Notes under the pieces: model-generated
Databases searched by the model: none
Seen by the model: the letters and a program-made list of their open reading frames with translations, nothing else
Told to the model about the DNA's origin: nothing
Assembly (NCBI GenBank): GCA_963575745.1
Contig: CAUYUJ010007236.1
Location: 497,426-520,540, forward strand
Direction: 5' to 3'
DNA length: 23,115 nucleotides
Source of the DNA: Prorocentrum cordatum
Lineage: Eukaryota > Sar > Dinophyceae > Prorocentrales > Prorocentraceae
In this document: positions 10,061-19,246 of the stretch, in pieces
How positions within the stretch are numbered: position 1 is the first letter of the stretch
How the letters are laid out: each line of letters begins with the position of its first letter
Made by a program: the position numbers and the translations under genes

Positions 10061-10396
10061 GGCGGGGCGTGGTGCGGCGCGGTGGTGGCGGGCGGATGGG
10101 CGCGCGAGAAAGAGGCCCGCGCTGGGGCGAGAGCGCCATCCTGAACGACGGAGGCAAAACACCGATCCGAAAATGAAACCCACGCTGCAGCGGGAGCACG
10201 ATTCGGAACGATTCGGGAGCAGAAATGAGGCCGGCGCCCCAGCGAGAGCAGCATTTTGGAAAAAAACGCAGGCGAAAACCCAACTCCCGGGAATCCAGTG
10301 TGTAAAATAACAGTACGCGGGGGGTCGAATATTCCCAGGACGCCATCAGCGGAAGAGGGAGAGTAGTATTCATATTGAGTAATTGTAGAGGGTGGA

Positions 10397-10443
10397 GGAT
10401 GAGGAGGAGGAGGAGGAGGAGGAGGAGGAGGAGGAGGAGGAGA
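10397..10443 (+). repeat. (GGA)n microsatellite
   Basis: About 15 GGA units follow directly after composite repeat copy 2, in the same relative place as the tract at 9229 follows copy 1. Confidence 0.9.
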
Positions 10444-10477
10444 AGGAGGGAGACACTGAGAGGAGGCTCTGGGATAT

Positions 10478-10718
10478 GGTCTGTGGGTGAGAGGTTCTTG
10501 TAGGTGTATCAGGATTTCGCGGCACGCCTTTTCGGGGGCCTTTGGAAATCAGTTTGAAGCCACTGGGTGGCCGAAGTGAAAAAGGAGGGTGAGGAGAAAA
10601 AGGAGGGGACACGGAGGAAATGACCTGGGTCATAGGTTATGGGTTAGAGGCTTCTTGCATGTGTCTCGGGATCTCGCGGCTCGCCTGTCGGGGAACTCTT
10701 TGAGGCAGTTTCGAACCC
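10478..10718 (+). repeat. Divergent direct repeat, offset 157 bp
   Basis: The segment beginning GGTCTGTGGGTGAGAGG at 10478 reappears in diverged form as GGTTATGGGTTAGAGG at 10635. Parallel blocks follow each, including TTTCGCGGCACGCC versus TCTCGCGGCTCGCC and CAGTTTGAAGCC versus CAGTTTCGAACCC. It is non-coding as far as can be seen and leads into the CTTGG minisatellite. Confidence 0.65.
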
Positions 10719-11255
10719 TCTTGGGGGCAGTTTTGGGGCAGTTTAAGGGCCTCTTGGGGGCCTGTTGGGGCCTCTTGGGGGCCTCTTGGCGCCTCTTGGG
10801 GTTTTCTGGGGCCGTCTTGGGGCGGAAGGCTCGGCTTGTCGGTTCGGGCTCCCCCTCTTGGGGCCGTCTTGGGCCATCTTGGGGGCCTCTTGGGCCGTCT
10901 TGGCGCCCTCTTGGGCCGACTTGGGCGCCTCTTGGGGGCCTCTTGGGCCGTCTTGGGGCGGCCCTGGGGTGTTGTTGGATTATCTTCAACGCCGTGAAGG
11001 CCGACAAGTCGTATATGATCAAAATGTACGTTTCCCCAAAGGAATATGACGATTGTCGGCTCTTCTGCCCTTCTGAGGACTGCTCTTGGAGGCCTCTTGG
11101 GCCGTCTTGGAGGCCTCTTGGCTCGTCTTGGGGCCATGTTGGGCGTCTTGGAGCGCTCGTTTGGCGTCTCGGGGCTCCGTGGGCCGTCTTAGAGGCGTCT
11201 TTGAGCCTTATTGGCCCGTCTTGAGCCCCTTTTGAGCCCAAAAGAGCCCCGTGAG
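10690..11255 (+). repeat. CTTGG-type minisatellite array upstream of the P450 gene
   Basis: Units such as GGGCCTCTTGG, GGCCGTCTTGG and GGCGCCTCTTGG recur every 10-15 bases. They are broken by a non-repetitive island at about 10975-11065. The + strand is rich in G and T and poor in A. The island sequence (for example TATGATCAAAATGTACG) has no recognisable product. The array ends at the AAAAGAG-type terminus near 11243, about 150 bases before the P450 start. Confidence 0.85.
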
Positions 11256-11399
11256 TCGCTCGGCGTGGGCACGGGGGGGGGGGTCAAATCTCCGGTTTGG
11301 AGTTCCAGGGGGGGGTTAGGGAGGGGAACTATCTCACACGCCTAGAGACCCACAAGGGGTCGGCGGACACAGCCCAGTTCATTGCTTTTTCCAAGCGGC
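11256..11399 (+). promoter_or_regulatory. Presumed 5' flank of the P450 gene
   Basis: This short stretch between the minisatellite and the ATG at 11400 has a G11 run near 11274-11284, a G8 run near 11311, and then unique sequence. Several AG dinucleotides after pyrimidine-containing stretches (for example the AG of TTTTTCCAAG near 11395) could serve as trans-splice acceptors, which dinoflagellates use to add a spliced leader. No TATA-like or TTTT promoter motif is clear. Confidence 0.25.
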
Positions 11400-12862
11400 A
11401 TGGCTGAGGTGTTCAAATGTTGCGTTGCTTGCTGCTGCATTGTCACGGCTCTAGCGGGAGCAATCTTGGTGTGGGTGTTTGTGGTAACGCCTTTCGAGAT
11501 CTTCGGCGTTGGACCTTTTACCTTTTACTGTGTGGAATTATTACATACCACAATTTAGCTGCAGGGCCGCCGGTTTAGATGGGGACGAACAGTTGCAAGC
11601 CTGGTACCAGCAACAATCCAGTGACAACGGTGCAACAGGTACACTCGGGCCTGGCACGACCATGTATTACAAGTGGGAAGCTTGCAAGGCGAAATTCGAG
11701 ACTATGGGCCAGAAGCAAGCTTCAGGACAGATGAAACGCGCAAATGAACTTGGTATGCAGATCGCAAGCACTGCCATGTGGCCAGGAATTCCAGGCCGTG
11801 TTGTTACTGGCCTTCTAAACGAACAGCAGGCGTTCGCTCGCCCTTGGCTCGCCAAGGTTTGGGATGGCGCACAGCAGCCCGAAAATATTTCTTGTGATGG
11901 CTCACGCTGCTGGAATGAGAAGTGGCTCCACAGTTGGTTTCGTGATCAGCTTTCCTCGATGGACGAGCTCACAGACAGCGACCCGCAGTGGCTCGTCCAG
12001 ATCGTTCTGCAGAAGATCCTGCTGGACAAGAACATCACCGAAGAAGACGCAAAGTCTTTCGTGACCTTTTCTGCGGACTACCTGGAGGCTGCCATCGTTC
12101 CAAGAGGGGTTGCTGAAAACCCGATCGTACATGCCATACAGATCCAAAGTACTTTGGAGGCAAAGGAAGCGGAGCTTCTTAAGATTAAGGCAGCAATCAG
12201 AAGCAAATGGCCAGAGGGTCCATGGGAAGATGAAGAGAAACTCGATATTATCGCCAGCGCATTCCTCGACAGCTTAGCACTGGCTGGCGGCTTGTCCGTA
12301 CCTCAGATGGTCCAGAGAATGATCGCGGTGGCATACAATCAAGGGAACCCTTCCCTTGCAATGGTTCATTTAACGCCGAACGATATCCAACAAAAAGAAA
12401 GCTTACTCAAAGACTTCATGTGGGAGGCATTGAGGAGGTGGCCTCCAGTAAGCACCGTGCCCTTCTGGACTACCGATGACGGTGGCAACACGTGGCAGCA
12501 CCAATCTCCACAGCTTCGGATGGCCTTAATGGACCCTGACGTCTTTCCAGACGCTTTGAAGTTTCAACCCGGGCGCCCTGGGTTGAACTCGCGGAACAAC
12601 TCATTATCGATAGGCTGGGCAGACTTTGCAGTTGTGGATGGAAACGCTTCGAACCCATACTCCCACGCCTGTCCTGGGAAATGGTTATCTCAAGCAATTA
12701 TTGTGACCTTCATGCAAGCTTTGCTGGATGTGGGCCCATGGACGAAGAACCTCGATGGAATGCTGAACACTGACGTCAACACCTACGTCGTAAGCCCTTA
12801 CAAGCTCACGAAAGGAGCGCAACTAGTGGCTACGCCTGACATGGCGCCAGGCTTGCTGACAG
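11400..12862 (+). CDS. Cytochrome P450-like domain with N-terminal membrane anchor (5' part of a spliced gene)
   Basis: ATG 11400 starts a segment, MAEVFKCCVACCCIVTALAG, then AILVWVFVV, typical of a signal anchor, placing the enzyme on the endoplasmic reticulum or another membrane. The main frame then runs from about 11488 to 12862. P450 landmarks are in the right order: the helix K ExxR as EALRRWPPV (Glu 12424, Arg 12433); DPDVFPDALKFQPGRP at 12535-12582, matching the PERF region; and the heme-ligand region HACPGKWLSQAI with Cys at 12670-12672. CPGK without a full FxxGxxxC is closer to CYP74/prostacyclin-synthase-like atypical P450s than to classical monooxygenases; substrate unknown. The start frame (from 11400) and the main frame differ by one, with stops at TAA 11485 (main frame) and TAG 11556 (start frame), so a tiny intron, other first exon or indel lies at about 11485-11565. 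The 3' end at 12862 is a proposed AG|GT donor. Confidence 0.72.
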
Positions 12863-13863
12863 GTTATTTAATCGCTTCGCTCATTCCGCCGGCCCATAAT
12901 GTCGCACCGTGGTCGCCTGTCCGAGTGGTCGTTTGCAGTGTGGAGCTGCGGCGTCGGGAGCTGTGTAGTGTTGGGGGCGTTCTTGGGGCCCTCTTGGGCC
13001 GTCCTGGAGGCCTCTGGGGCCGTCTTGGAGCCGTCTTGGGCCGTCTTGGGGCCCTCTTGGGGGCCTCTTGGGCCCTCTTGGGGCGATCTTGGAGGCCTCT
13101 TGAGCCGTTTAGGGGCGTCGGGGAACCGAAAAGGTTAAAACGCCCAAATCTGTCCAACACCAAAGGAAAAGCACAGGTTTTTGCCTCTTGGGGCCCTCTT
13201 GGGAGTTCTCTTGGAGGCCTCTTGGGGCATCTTGGAGGCTTCTTGGGCCATCTTGGAGACGTCTTGGGCCGTCCGGAGGCCATCTTGGGCGTCGTGGAGC
13301 GATCTTCGGGCGTCTCGGACCTCTCTTGGACCGTGTTGGGGGCGTTCTTGGGGCCCTCTTGGGCCGTCTTGGAGGCCTCTGGGGCCGTCTTGGAGCCGTC
13401 TTGGGCCGTCTTGGGGCCCTTTTGAGGGCCTCTTGGGCCCTCTTGGGGCGATCTTGGAGGCCTCTTGAGCCGTTTAGGGGCGTCGGGGAACCGAAAAGGT
13501 TGAAACGCCCAAATCTGTCCAAAACCTAGAAAAAGCATTGATTTTTGCCTCTTGGGGCCCTCTTGGGAGTGCTCCTGGAGGTCTCTTGGGGCATCTTGGA
13601 GGCTTGTTGGGTCATCTTGGAGACGTCTTGGGCCGTCTGGAGGCCATCTTGGGCGCCGTGGAGCGATCTTCGGGCGTCTCGGACCTCTCTTGGATTGTGT
13701 TGGGGGCCTCTTGGGGCCCTCTTGGGGCGATCCTGGAGGATCTGGGGGAGTGTCCCGGGCTCCGCCCGGGCTCCGCCCGGGGTACTTTTGATCCAGGGAC
13801 CCCCAGGGGCCGCCCCGCGCGCGCGAATTAGAAATACTGTTTACCAGTTGCTGGAGATCTTAG
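12863..13863 (+). other. Proposed GT-AG intron filled with tandem repeats
   Basis: The proposed donor is GACAG|GTTATT at 12863 and the acceptor is CTTAG|CACG ending at 13863. The upstream exon ends after one base of a codon and the downstream exon resumes at the second base, so the frame is kept, giving ..LLTARLWPVG... Acceptors at 13831, 13847 and 13856 would not keep phase with this donor. The open frames through the repeat are translations of CTTGG units and are not protein. Dinoflagellate introns often use GC or GA donors, so other boundaries remain possible. Confidence 0.45.
12968..13745 (+). repeat. 365-bp tandem repeat, about 2.1 copies, built of CTTGG units
   Basis: GTGTTGGGGGC starts at 12968, 13333 and 13697 (periods 365 and 364). 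An internal marker, GGGAACCGAAAAGGTT, at 13121 and 13486 confirms the 365 period. Each unit is a mosaic of CTTGG-type short units plus one non-repetitive spacer (AACGCCCAAATCTGTCC). It is a higher-order repeat made from the minisatellite family found upstream at 10690-11255. Confidence 0.9.
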
Positions 13864-14684
13864 CACGCCTCTGGCCCGTTGGGCCGGCGAATTTCCTGAT
13901 GATCATCTGTGTTGGTGGGCTGGCCTTTGTTTTCACTCGCCAGTGCATCAAAGCTCAGAATTGGTCTACCATTCAGTTCTATGATGAGATGGATAAGGTT
14001 CTCCAGTATTCCCTTGCCTTGTTTATTGGCTTGTTGGGCTGTGGAGCCGTCATGACCTTCTTTTTCAGCGACATCGACATGAATGACAATGCCATGACAA
14101 ACTGGTATGGGTATAACAATGAGTGCATTCTCTTCGACTACCCACCTGCCACTTACGTGCTCCCGATCTGGTGGGGGTTCGCGCTTGTGCCAGTCGTTGC
14201 ATACTTAGTTATGTTCACTATCTCTGTGCACTCGAATCCATATCTCCCCACAAATATGAAGCGGGCCATTCTATGTTTGATGCCTTTTATCTGTATCGCC
14301 TATGTGACTTTCTCCATCGTGTACGCGGTGCACCCGTACGATGACATGCGCTTTCACAGCGGTGGCTTTGCAGGGCTCATTTTTGCCCAGCCCTCACTGA
14401 TAACGATACGCCTCGTAGTCGCCTCATACGACGGCAATTCAAAGAGCTCCATTCCACGGTGGAAGGTTGCCTATTCCATAATCTGGCTGATTGTCGCCAT
14501 ACTTTATTTGGCATTCATTGTTCACGCATTGGCAAATGGGCCTTTCGGCTACTGGTCACCGGTAGCCATGCGAATAACAGACTACTCATGGCTAGCCTGT
14601 ACGATCTTAGCGCCAGTCGCTGTTCATGATTATGCCTGGCCATCACATGGAATTGCCTACGACCCCATGTCGAGCAGCTCATGA
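13864..14684 (+). CDS. Polytopic membrane domain, about seven helices (3' exon of the P450 gene, or a separate gene)
   Basis: The frame ends at TGA 14682-14684 and encodes about 273 residues. Hydrophobic segments are: FLMIICVGGLAFVF; YSLALFIGLLGCGAVMTFFF; YVLPIWWGFALVPVVAYLVM; ILCLMPFICIAYVTFSIVYA; a weaker FAGLIFAQPSLITIRLVV; YSIIWLIVAILYLAFIVHAL; and a weak final WLACTILAPVAVHDYAW. The tail is short and Ser-rich (PMSSSS). No lysine sits in the last helix where an opsin would need one, and no transporter signature is recognised. The first in-frame ATG (13899) lies inside the first helix and upstream sequence is repeat, which favours splicing from the P450 exon over an independent start. Codon use looks like that of the P450 exon. 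Function unknown. Confidence 0.65.
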
Positions 14685-15190
14685 AACAGAGGACTTACTA
14701 TGACTGACTGCACACGCAAACTAGTCTTTTTGCTTTCCGGGCAAAGCGCCGAAGTCCCGTTCTCACATTCAGTTAGGCCTGCGTGTAGCTTGACTGTTTG
14801 CAATTGCGACGCTTACAAATATGCATCGCCACCCTGGGAAAGAGCGTCCGTGGACTACAAGCCTTTCATCCCATTGGACTGCAAGCCTTTCAGAAGAGGA
14901 CGAGGAAGCGCGTGTGGAGTACTGCTTTTAGAAGTAAGGACAGGCACCTTTTGTTTATCCCTCCTCCTCCTGCTCTCCTCCTCCTCCCTCCCCCGCCTTC
15001 CCCTCACCCCCCACGCAGTGGCACAAAGATTGTTCACTCGTCGCGCACGTCCTTCACATCATGTTCGCAGGTCGCATTGTTTTTTTCTCCCCTCCTTTTC
15101 GTACTCCGTCCGTTCACGGGCCAGCCTGTTGGTTTGACCGGGCCTCTGCTGCTCTGCTGCTGCCTTGGAGGGAGCAGCGCAAAAACAAAG
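14685..15190 (+). other. 3' flank, no clear gene
   Basis: This presumably holds the 3' untranslated region of the membrane-domain gene. A 16-base direct repeat, GGACTRCAAGCCTTTC, occurs at about 14852 and 14878. A CTCCTC-rich pyrimidine tract covers about 14959-15005. A frame that includes PPWERASVDYKPFIPLDCKP crosses the region, but no family is recognised. Confidence 0.4.
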
Positions 15191-15199
15191 TATTTGGTC

Positions 15200-15280
15200 T
15201 GCACGGTCTGTTGCAGCGTGCAAGTTCGAAATGTACGAACGGACTTTTTATGTTGCCATGCTGTCATGTGTGAGCCATGT
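15200..15280 (+). other. RING-finger-like cysteine pattern, incomplete
   Basis: In the frame that ends at TGA 15311-15313, cysteine and histidine codons are spaced C-x2-C (15200, 15209), x13, C-x-H, x3, C-x2-C (15269, 15278). This fits the first six ligands of a RING-HC domain. The last two ligands (CPxC) are absent before the stop; the sequence continues LTVVIILPII*. It may be a decayed RING E3 fragment or an exon with the rest elsewhere. The N-terminal extent is not defined. Confidence 0.28.
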
Positions 15281-15322
15281 CTCACAGTAGTCATAATCCT
15301 CCCGATTATTTGATGCGCATGT

Positions 15323-15790
15323 GTGTATACCCCTTCTGGGGTCATGTGCTTCATTGCCTCGCCAGTTACCATTCAGCGCCAGGCCTGTCAGCCTCTTCAG
15401 ACCCCAGCGCCGATGCAGCATTCCAACTACGCTTTCGCGCCGACAGGCACTTCCTGGGATGAGGCGGTGGAAGGTTTGCAGAGGGAAGGGAGGAACGTTC
15501 ACACGGGCGCCGAGTTGGATACAGCGGTCCATGTTGCACGGGCGTGGATTAGCACGATGATGCAATTAGTACGGATCCAGATGTCAAGGGATGATTGGTT
15601 TCAGAACCGCAGGATGATAATTGGAGGGCAGGGGGGTAACATGGTAAGAGTGGGAATGATACGGAATCTGACGATTATGAGGACATGAGGGGGATCAGTC
15701 TGGATGTAGTGATTGATGATTACGCTGCTGATGAGGACGAGGTGCACGGCTCGAAGGGTGAGGCGGTGGCGAGTGAAGCCGACGGCCGAG
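15323..15790 (+). CDS. Hypothetical ORF with acidic tail in a second frame
   Basis: A frame from about 15323 to TGA 15686-15688 includes HSNYAFAPTGTSWDEAVEGL, then TAVHVARAWISTMMQLVRI. A second frame picks up near 15651 (GNDTESDDYEDMRG) and runs to about 15790 with a strongly acidic tail. A canonical-looking donor, ATG|GTAAGAGT, sits at about 15640-15648, between the two. No domain is recognised. It may be exons of an unknown gene, or chance. Confidence 0.25.
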
Positions 15791-15799
15791 GAGACGATT

Positions 15800-16330
15800 A
15801 GGGCGGAGGTGCATGCAACATAGGATGAGACGGAGCAGGATGAGGGTGGGTGAGACGGTTTCTGCTCGAGGGTTCTACATCGTGCGTGCGTTGTGCACGA
15901 GAATCCCTTGGGCCACCCTGGCGAGAGAGCTGACGCCAACTCATCCACACGGCCGGGGGCCCTCGGGAGTGCACGAATTCAGTTGCTTGCGGCAGCAAGG
16001 TTGGGGAGGCGGCCCATCAGCGGCGCATTCACGCTCGTTGGTCCACAGTCGACCGCGGTTCTATTCAGCAACGTCGCGTCGCGCGACCCACCCTCCCCTC
16101 ATACCTTTGCGGCTTCTTTGGGACTCGGCGGCAACCGATTGGATGGCCCCAAGTTGGACGGAGCAAACCGCAACATCACGGACCGCTTGCCAGGAGCTTC
16201 CCTTCCGAACGAGAATGCAGTCTTAAGGCAACCCTCGCCAGATTTGCCTCGACCCTGGCAGCGGTACCAGGGCAAGGCTCCCTCGGGTGCATGGAATGGG
16301 GTGCACAGTGCCAGATTTCCTGCGCTCGTG
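15800..16330. other. Stretch with no supported gene
   Basis: A 200-codon frame (15893-16495) crosses this stretch but ends inside the foldback at 16341-16488, has no recognisable domain and has low-complexity features. I see no RNA gene or tandem repeat here. Confidence 0.4.
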
Positions 16331-16331
16331 A

Positions 16332-16495
16332 AAGTAGTGGGGGGTCACATGCGAACCCTACCCCTACCCCCCACGATTCCTGAGGGGGAGGGTGGGGTTC
16401 ACTTCACTCGGCATCTCCCGAGTGAAGTGAACCCCACCCGCCCCCCAGAAATCGTGGGGGTGAGGGGTAGGGTCCGCAGGTGGTCCCCTAAGTAG
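16332..16495. mobile_element. Foldback element with 71-bp arms and 6-base loop
   Basis: Arms 16341-16411 and 16418-16488 are inverted copies differing at roughly ten positions; the loop is CATCTC. Inner ends read TTCACTTCACTCGG and CCGAGTGAAGTGAA. The direct repeat AAGTAG flanks the structure at 16332-16337 and 16490-16495, as a target-site duplication would. There is no coding capacity. It is best described as a MITE-like foldback; the short flanking repeat could be chance. Confidence 0.75.
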
Positions 16496-16697
16496 CGCAC
16501 GCCGTACGCACCCCACCAGGCTAGCCTGTGCGAGGGATGGGTCTCCGAGCCTGCGCGATGCTGCGCAGCACAGCATCGCGCACAACTCCGGGTGCCTGGG
16601 CCTCGGCGCGCGGCCGAGAAGGCTCTGGCGCACAACGCTCGGACTCACGACACCGAGCCGACTTTGTCGAAGCGAATGCCCCGTACCAGGGCTCGTT

Positions 16698-16905
16698 TCG
16701 ATTCCTCCGATTCGATTCGATTCGATTTCGATGGTTTCCGATTCCGATTCGATTCGATCTGGGATTCCGACTTGAGCTCCGATTTCTCATTGGAGGCACA
16801 CTAGCCTGCCGATTTCTGCCGATCCGACTTTTCCCGACTCAGCTGCCGATTTCCGACGATCCGATTCATGTCGATCGCCGATCCGACTTGTCGATCCGAT
16901 CCTGG
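16698..16905 (+). repeat. GATTC / CCGATCCGA degenerate pentamer repeat
   Basis: GATTC units run from about 16698 to 16765 (GATTCGATTCGATTCGATTT and variants). They pass into looser CCGATTTC, CCGATCCGACTT and TCGATCCGATCC units up to about 16905. No coding function is seen. Confidence 0.75.
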
Positions 16906-17985
16906 GCTCTCCCGCCGTACTCTCGGTGGTCACAGACAGCTTCGAGCAAGGACGGGTGACGAATGCAGGCGGGGACGGGGGCACGAGGAGAGGACATCGG
17001 CGAGGCGGGAGGGGCCAGAGTACGGCTGCTGATGGTGAGATGGAGGCGAGTACAGTGATATGGGATGATGGGGAGAAGCGCCACCGGAGGGGTGGAGAGA
17101 GCCAGAACAGCATGGATGGCGGGAAGGTGGGAAGGTTGGTGGGCCGGGAGCACCAGGGCGGGAGGGGGGCATGGAAGCGGAGGTTCCCTCTGTCCATATT
17201 TCTTTCTCTCGCTCTCCTCTCAGGCCAAACCGATTAAGGCATCGAGGCCCTCCCCTTCAAACCAGTCGCGACGAGAAGGTAAATGGCGGAGGGGAGAGGG
17301 AGTTTGGGGCGGAGGACAGGAGCAGAGGGGGAGGGTGGGGATGAGGTCGCTCCCACGTTTCCCATCCTGCCCTCCTGCCCGCCCCCCCCGCCAGCTGGCA
17401 GCGCCCGAAACCTCTCTGGAGCTCCGGAGCCCCTCCAGGCGCTGCCCACTCGGCAGCCGCAACTAACGAGCCCATCTGCACGAGAGGGGAGTGCAGCGAG
17501 GAGAAATAATGTTCTGCCGCCACATCTATAGTCGGGGCCCTGAAGAAGGAACCTTTTTCGTTGGGGAGGGGCTCCGCGTTCCTTAAGTGTTTCGCAGCTT
17601 GCCTCAGGTTTTCCTTATGTTGCCGATCGGAAATCGAAGTTTAACTTATGGCAAAAAAGGGCCTCGTTCCTTATTTGGGGTTCCTTAGGTCAAGGCCCCG
17701 ACTGTACCCCACGGCCACTTGGACCACGTCGCGCTCGTTGAGCCTGCGCGCCTCGATCGACGAAGCCCACCTGTCGTGGCCACGCGCTGTCGAGCCGAGA
17801 CAAAGCGCGCTCTCTGGACGCCGGGAAGAGGCGGGGGGATTTGAACCGAGGGGGGGGGCCTCCCTGAGATACACGGGCTTGGCATCGCTCGGACGTGTGC
17901 ATTTTTCCCTCGGCGAGGACCATCGAGGAGCATCCTTGATCATTTGGCGAAAAAACCACGCACGAAACCCCCAAAAAACACAGGG
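16906..17985. other. Stretch with no supported gene
   Basis: GC-rich sequence with purine-rich parts around 16980-17170 and 17270-17345 and a C8-type run near 17380. Near 17838-17853 there is GGGGGGATTTGAACCG, the complement of a tRNA T-loop/B-box-like sequence, but no tRNA can be folded around it. Many overlapping frames exist on both strands; none is convincing. Confidence 0.4.
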
Positions 17986-17989
17986 AATG

Positions 17990-18535
17990 GACGTCCGAGC
18001 GATGGCGAGAAGGGGGGAGGTTCGAGCCGGGGGAAGGAGCCGCCCCCCCCCCCCCTCCCCCAACGGCGGGGGGGGAGTCCGAACCGGGGAGCGGGCCCCT
18101 CCCCCTGAGTTGCAAGAGGGGGAGGGGGTTCGAACTTGGGGAGGGGGGGGGCAACCGCCCTTTCAGTCCAAGCGGGGGGGGGGGGTCGAACCCGGGGGGG
18201 GGCCCGCCCCTTCTGTCCAGGGGGGTGGTTCGAACGAGGGCCCCCCCCCCCCCGACCCCCCCTGCAAACGACGGGGAGAGGTTCGAGCCGGGGGGAAGGA
18301 GCCGCCCCCTCCCCCCCCCTCCCCCCCACAACGGCGGGGGGGAGTCCGAACTGGGGAGCGGGCCCCTTCCCCTGAGTTGCGAGAGGGGGAGGGGGTTCGA
18401 ACTTGGGGCGGACGGGGCACCCGCCCTTTCAGTCCAAGCCGGGGGGTTCGAACCTGGGGGGGGGCACCTTTTCTGTCCAGGGTGGGGTCGAACGAGGGGC
18501 ACCCCCCCCGTCGACCCCCCCTGCAAACGACGACG
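17990..18535 (+). repeat. G/C-run block with TTCGAA units, 261-bp tandem pair
   Basis: GGTTCGAGCCGGGG occurs at about 18019 and again at 18280, an offset of 261 bases. The following landmarks recur in order: AACGGCGGGG, GAGTTGC(A/G)AGAGGGGG, GGTTCGAACTTGGGG, CTTTCAGTCCAAGC, TTCTGTCCAGG and CCCCCCCTGCAAACGACG. Runs of 8-14 G or C are frequent. The frames are proline/glycine/arginine artefacts. Confidence 0.85.
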
Positions 18536-18650
18536 ACGACGAGCGCAGGCGCCGTCGGCCAGCGATGGCTACAACGACGACGACGACGATGACATGACGA
18601 CGACGACCGCGACGGCGACGTGAGACGGCGACGACGACGACGACGACGGT

Positions 18651-18681
<31 letters not shown>

Positions 18682-18782
18682 CCGGTGACGGCGACAAAAC
18701 CAGCGACGACGACGGCCAGCGACGACGACGACAAAACCAGCGACGACGACGGCGACTGCGGCGGCGGCGGCGACGGCGACGG

Positions 18783-18838
<56 letters not shown>

Positions 18839-19200
18839 TGAGACGGCGATGGCAACGGCGATGGCGACGGCGACGGCGACAGCGACGGTGACGCGACGGC
18901 GACGACGACGGCGACGACGACGACGGCGACGATGACGACGACAACGACGACGACCACGACCAGCAGCGGCAACGGCGACGTCGACGGCGACGGCGACGGC
19001 GACGGCAACGACGACGACGCCGACGCCGACAGCGACGGCGACGGCGACGTCGACGGCGACGACGACGACGACGGCGACCGCAACGACGACGACGGTGGCG
19101 ACGCCAACAGCGACGATGACGGCAACGTCGAAGACGACGGTCACGGCGACGACGACGACGGCGACGGCGACGGCAACGACGACGACGATGACGACGACAA

Positions 19201-19246
<46 letters not shown>

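Larger units (their letters stand above)
9229..10396 (+). repeat. Composite dispersed repeat, copy 2, with GGA and GT expansions
   Basis: After the GGA tract (9229-9356), landmarks of copy 1 reappear: TTAGGTGCGCTCGCGTC at 9361, CCTATCCCTTACCATGGCGC near 9403, GCAGCGGGAGCACGATTCGG near 10188, CAGCGAGAGCAGCATTTTGG near 10240, TACGCGGGGGG near 10313, and GGGAGAGTAGTATTCATATT at about 10357. Unlike copy 1, this copy has about 580 bases of GT/GTGC repeat in its middle, where copy 1 has the CCCGGGCGCC block. Confidence 0.7.

Noticed and set aside
9116-10183. Long Glu-, Cys/Val- and His/Thr-rich ORFs on both strands
   Set aside because: They follow the GGA and GT/GTGC microsatellites exactly and have no complex sequence outside them.
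13545-13830. N-terminal extension of the membrane-protein frame through the CTTGG repeats
   Set aside because: The same PLGPSW/LLGRLG-type pattern appears wherever the minisatellite occurs, in all frames, so it is read as intron, not protein.
15893-16495. 200-codon plus-strand ORF
   Set aside because: It has no domain or credible start, and its last third is the foldback element at 16341-16488.
17830-17860. tRNA T-loop-like GGTTCAAATCC on the minus strand
   Set aside because: The flanking bases do not form a T stem, and no anticodon arm, D arm or acceptor stem can be found; likely part of the TTCGAA repeat family.
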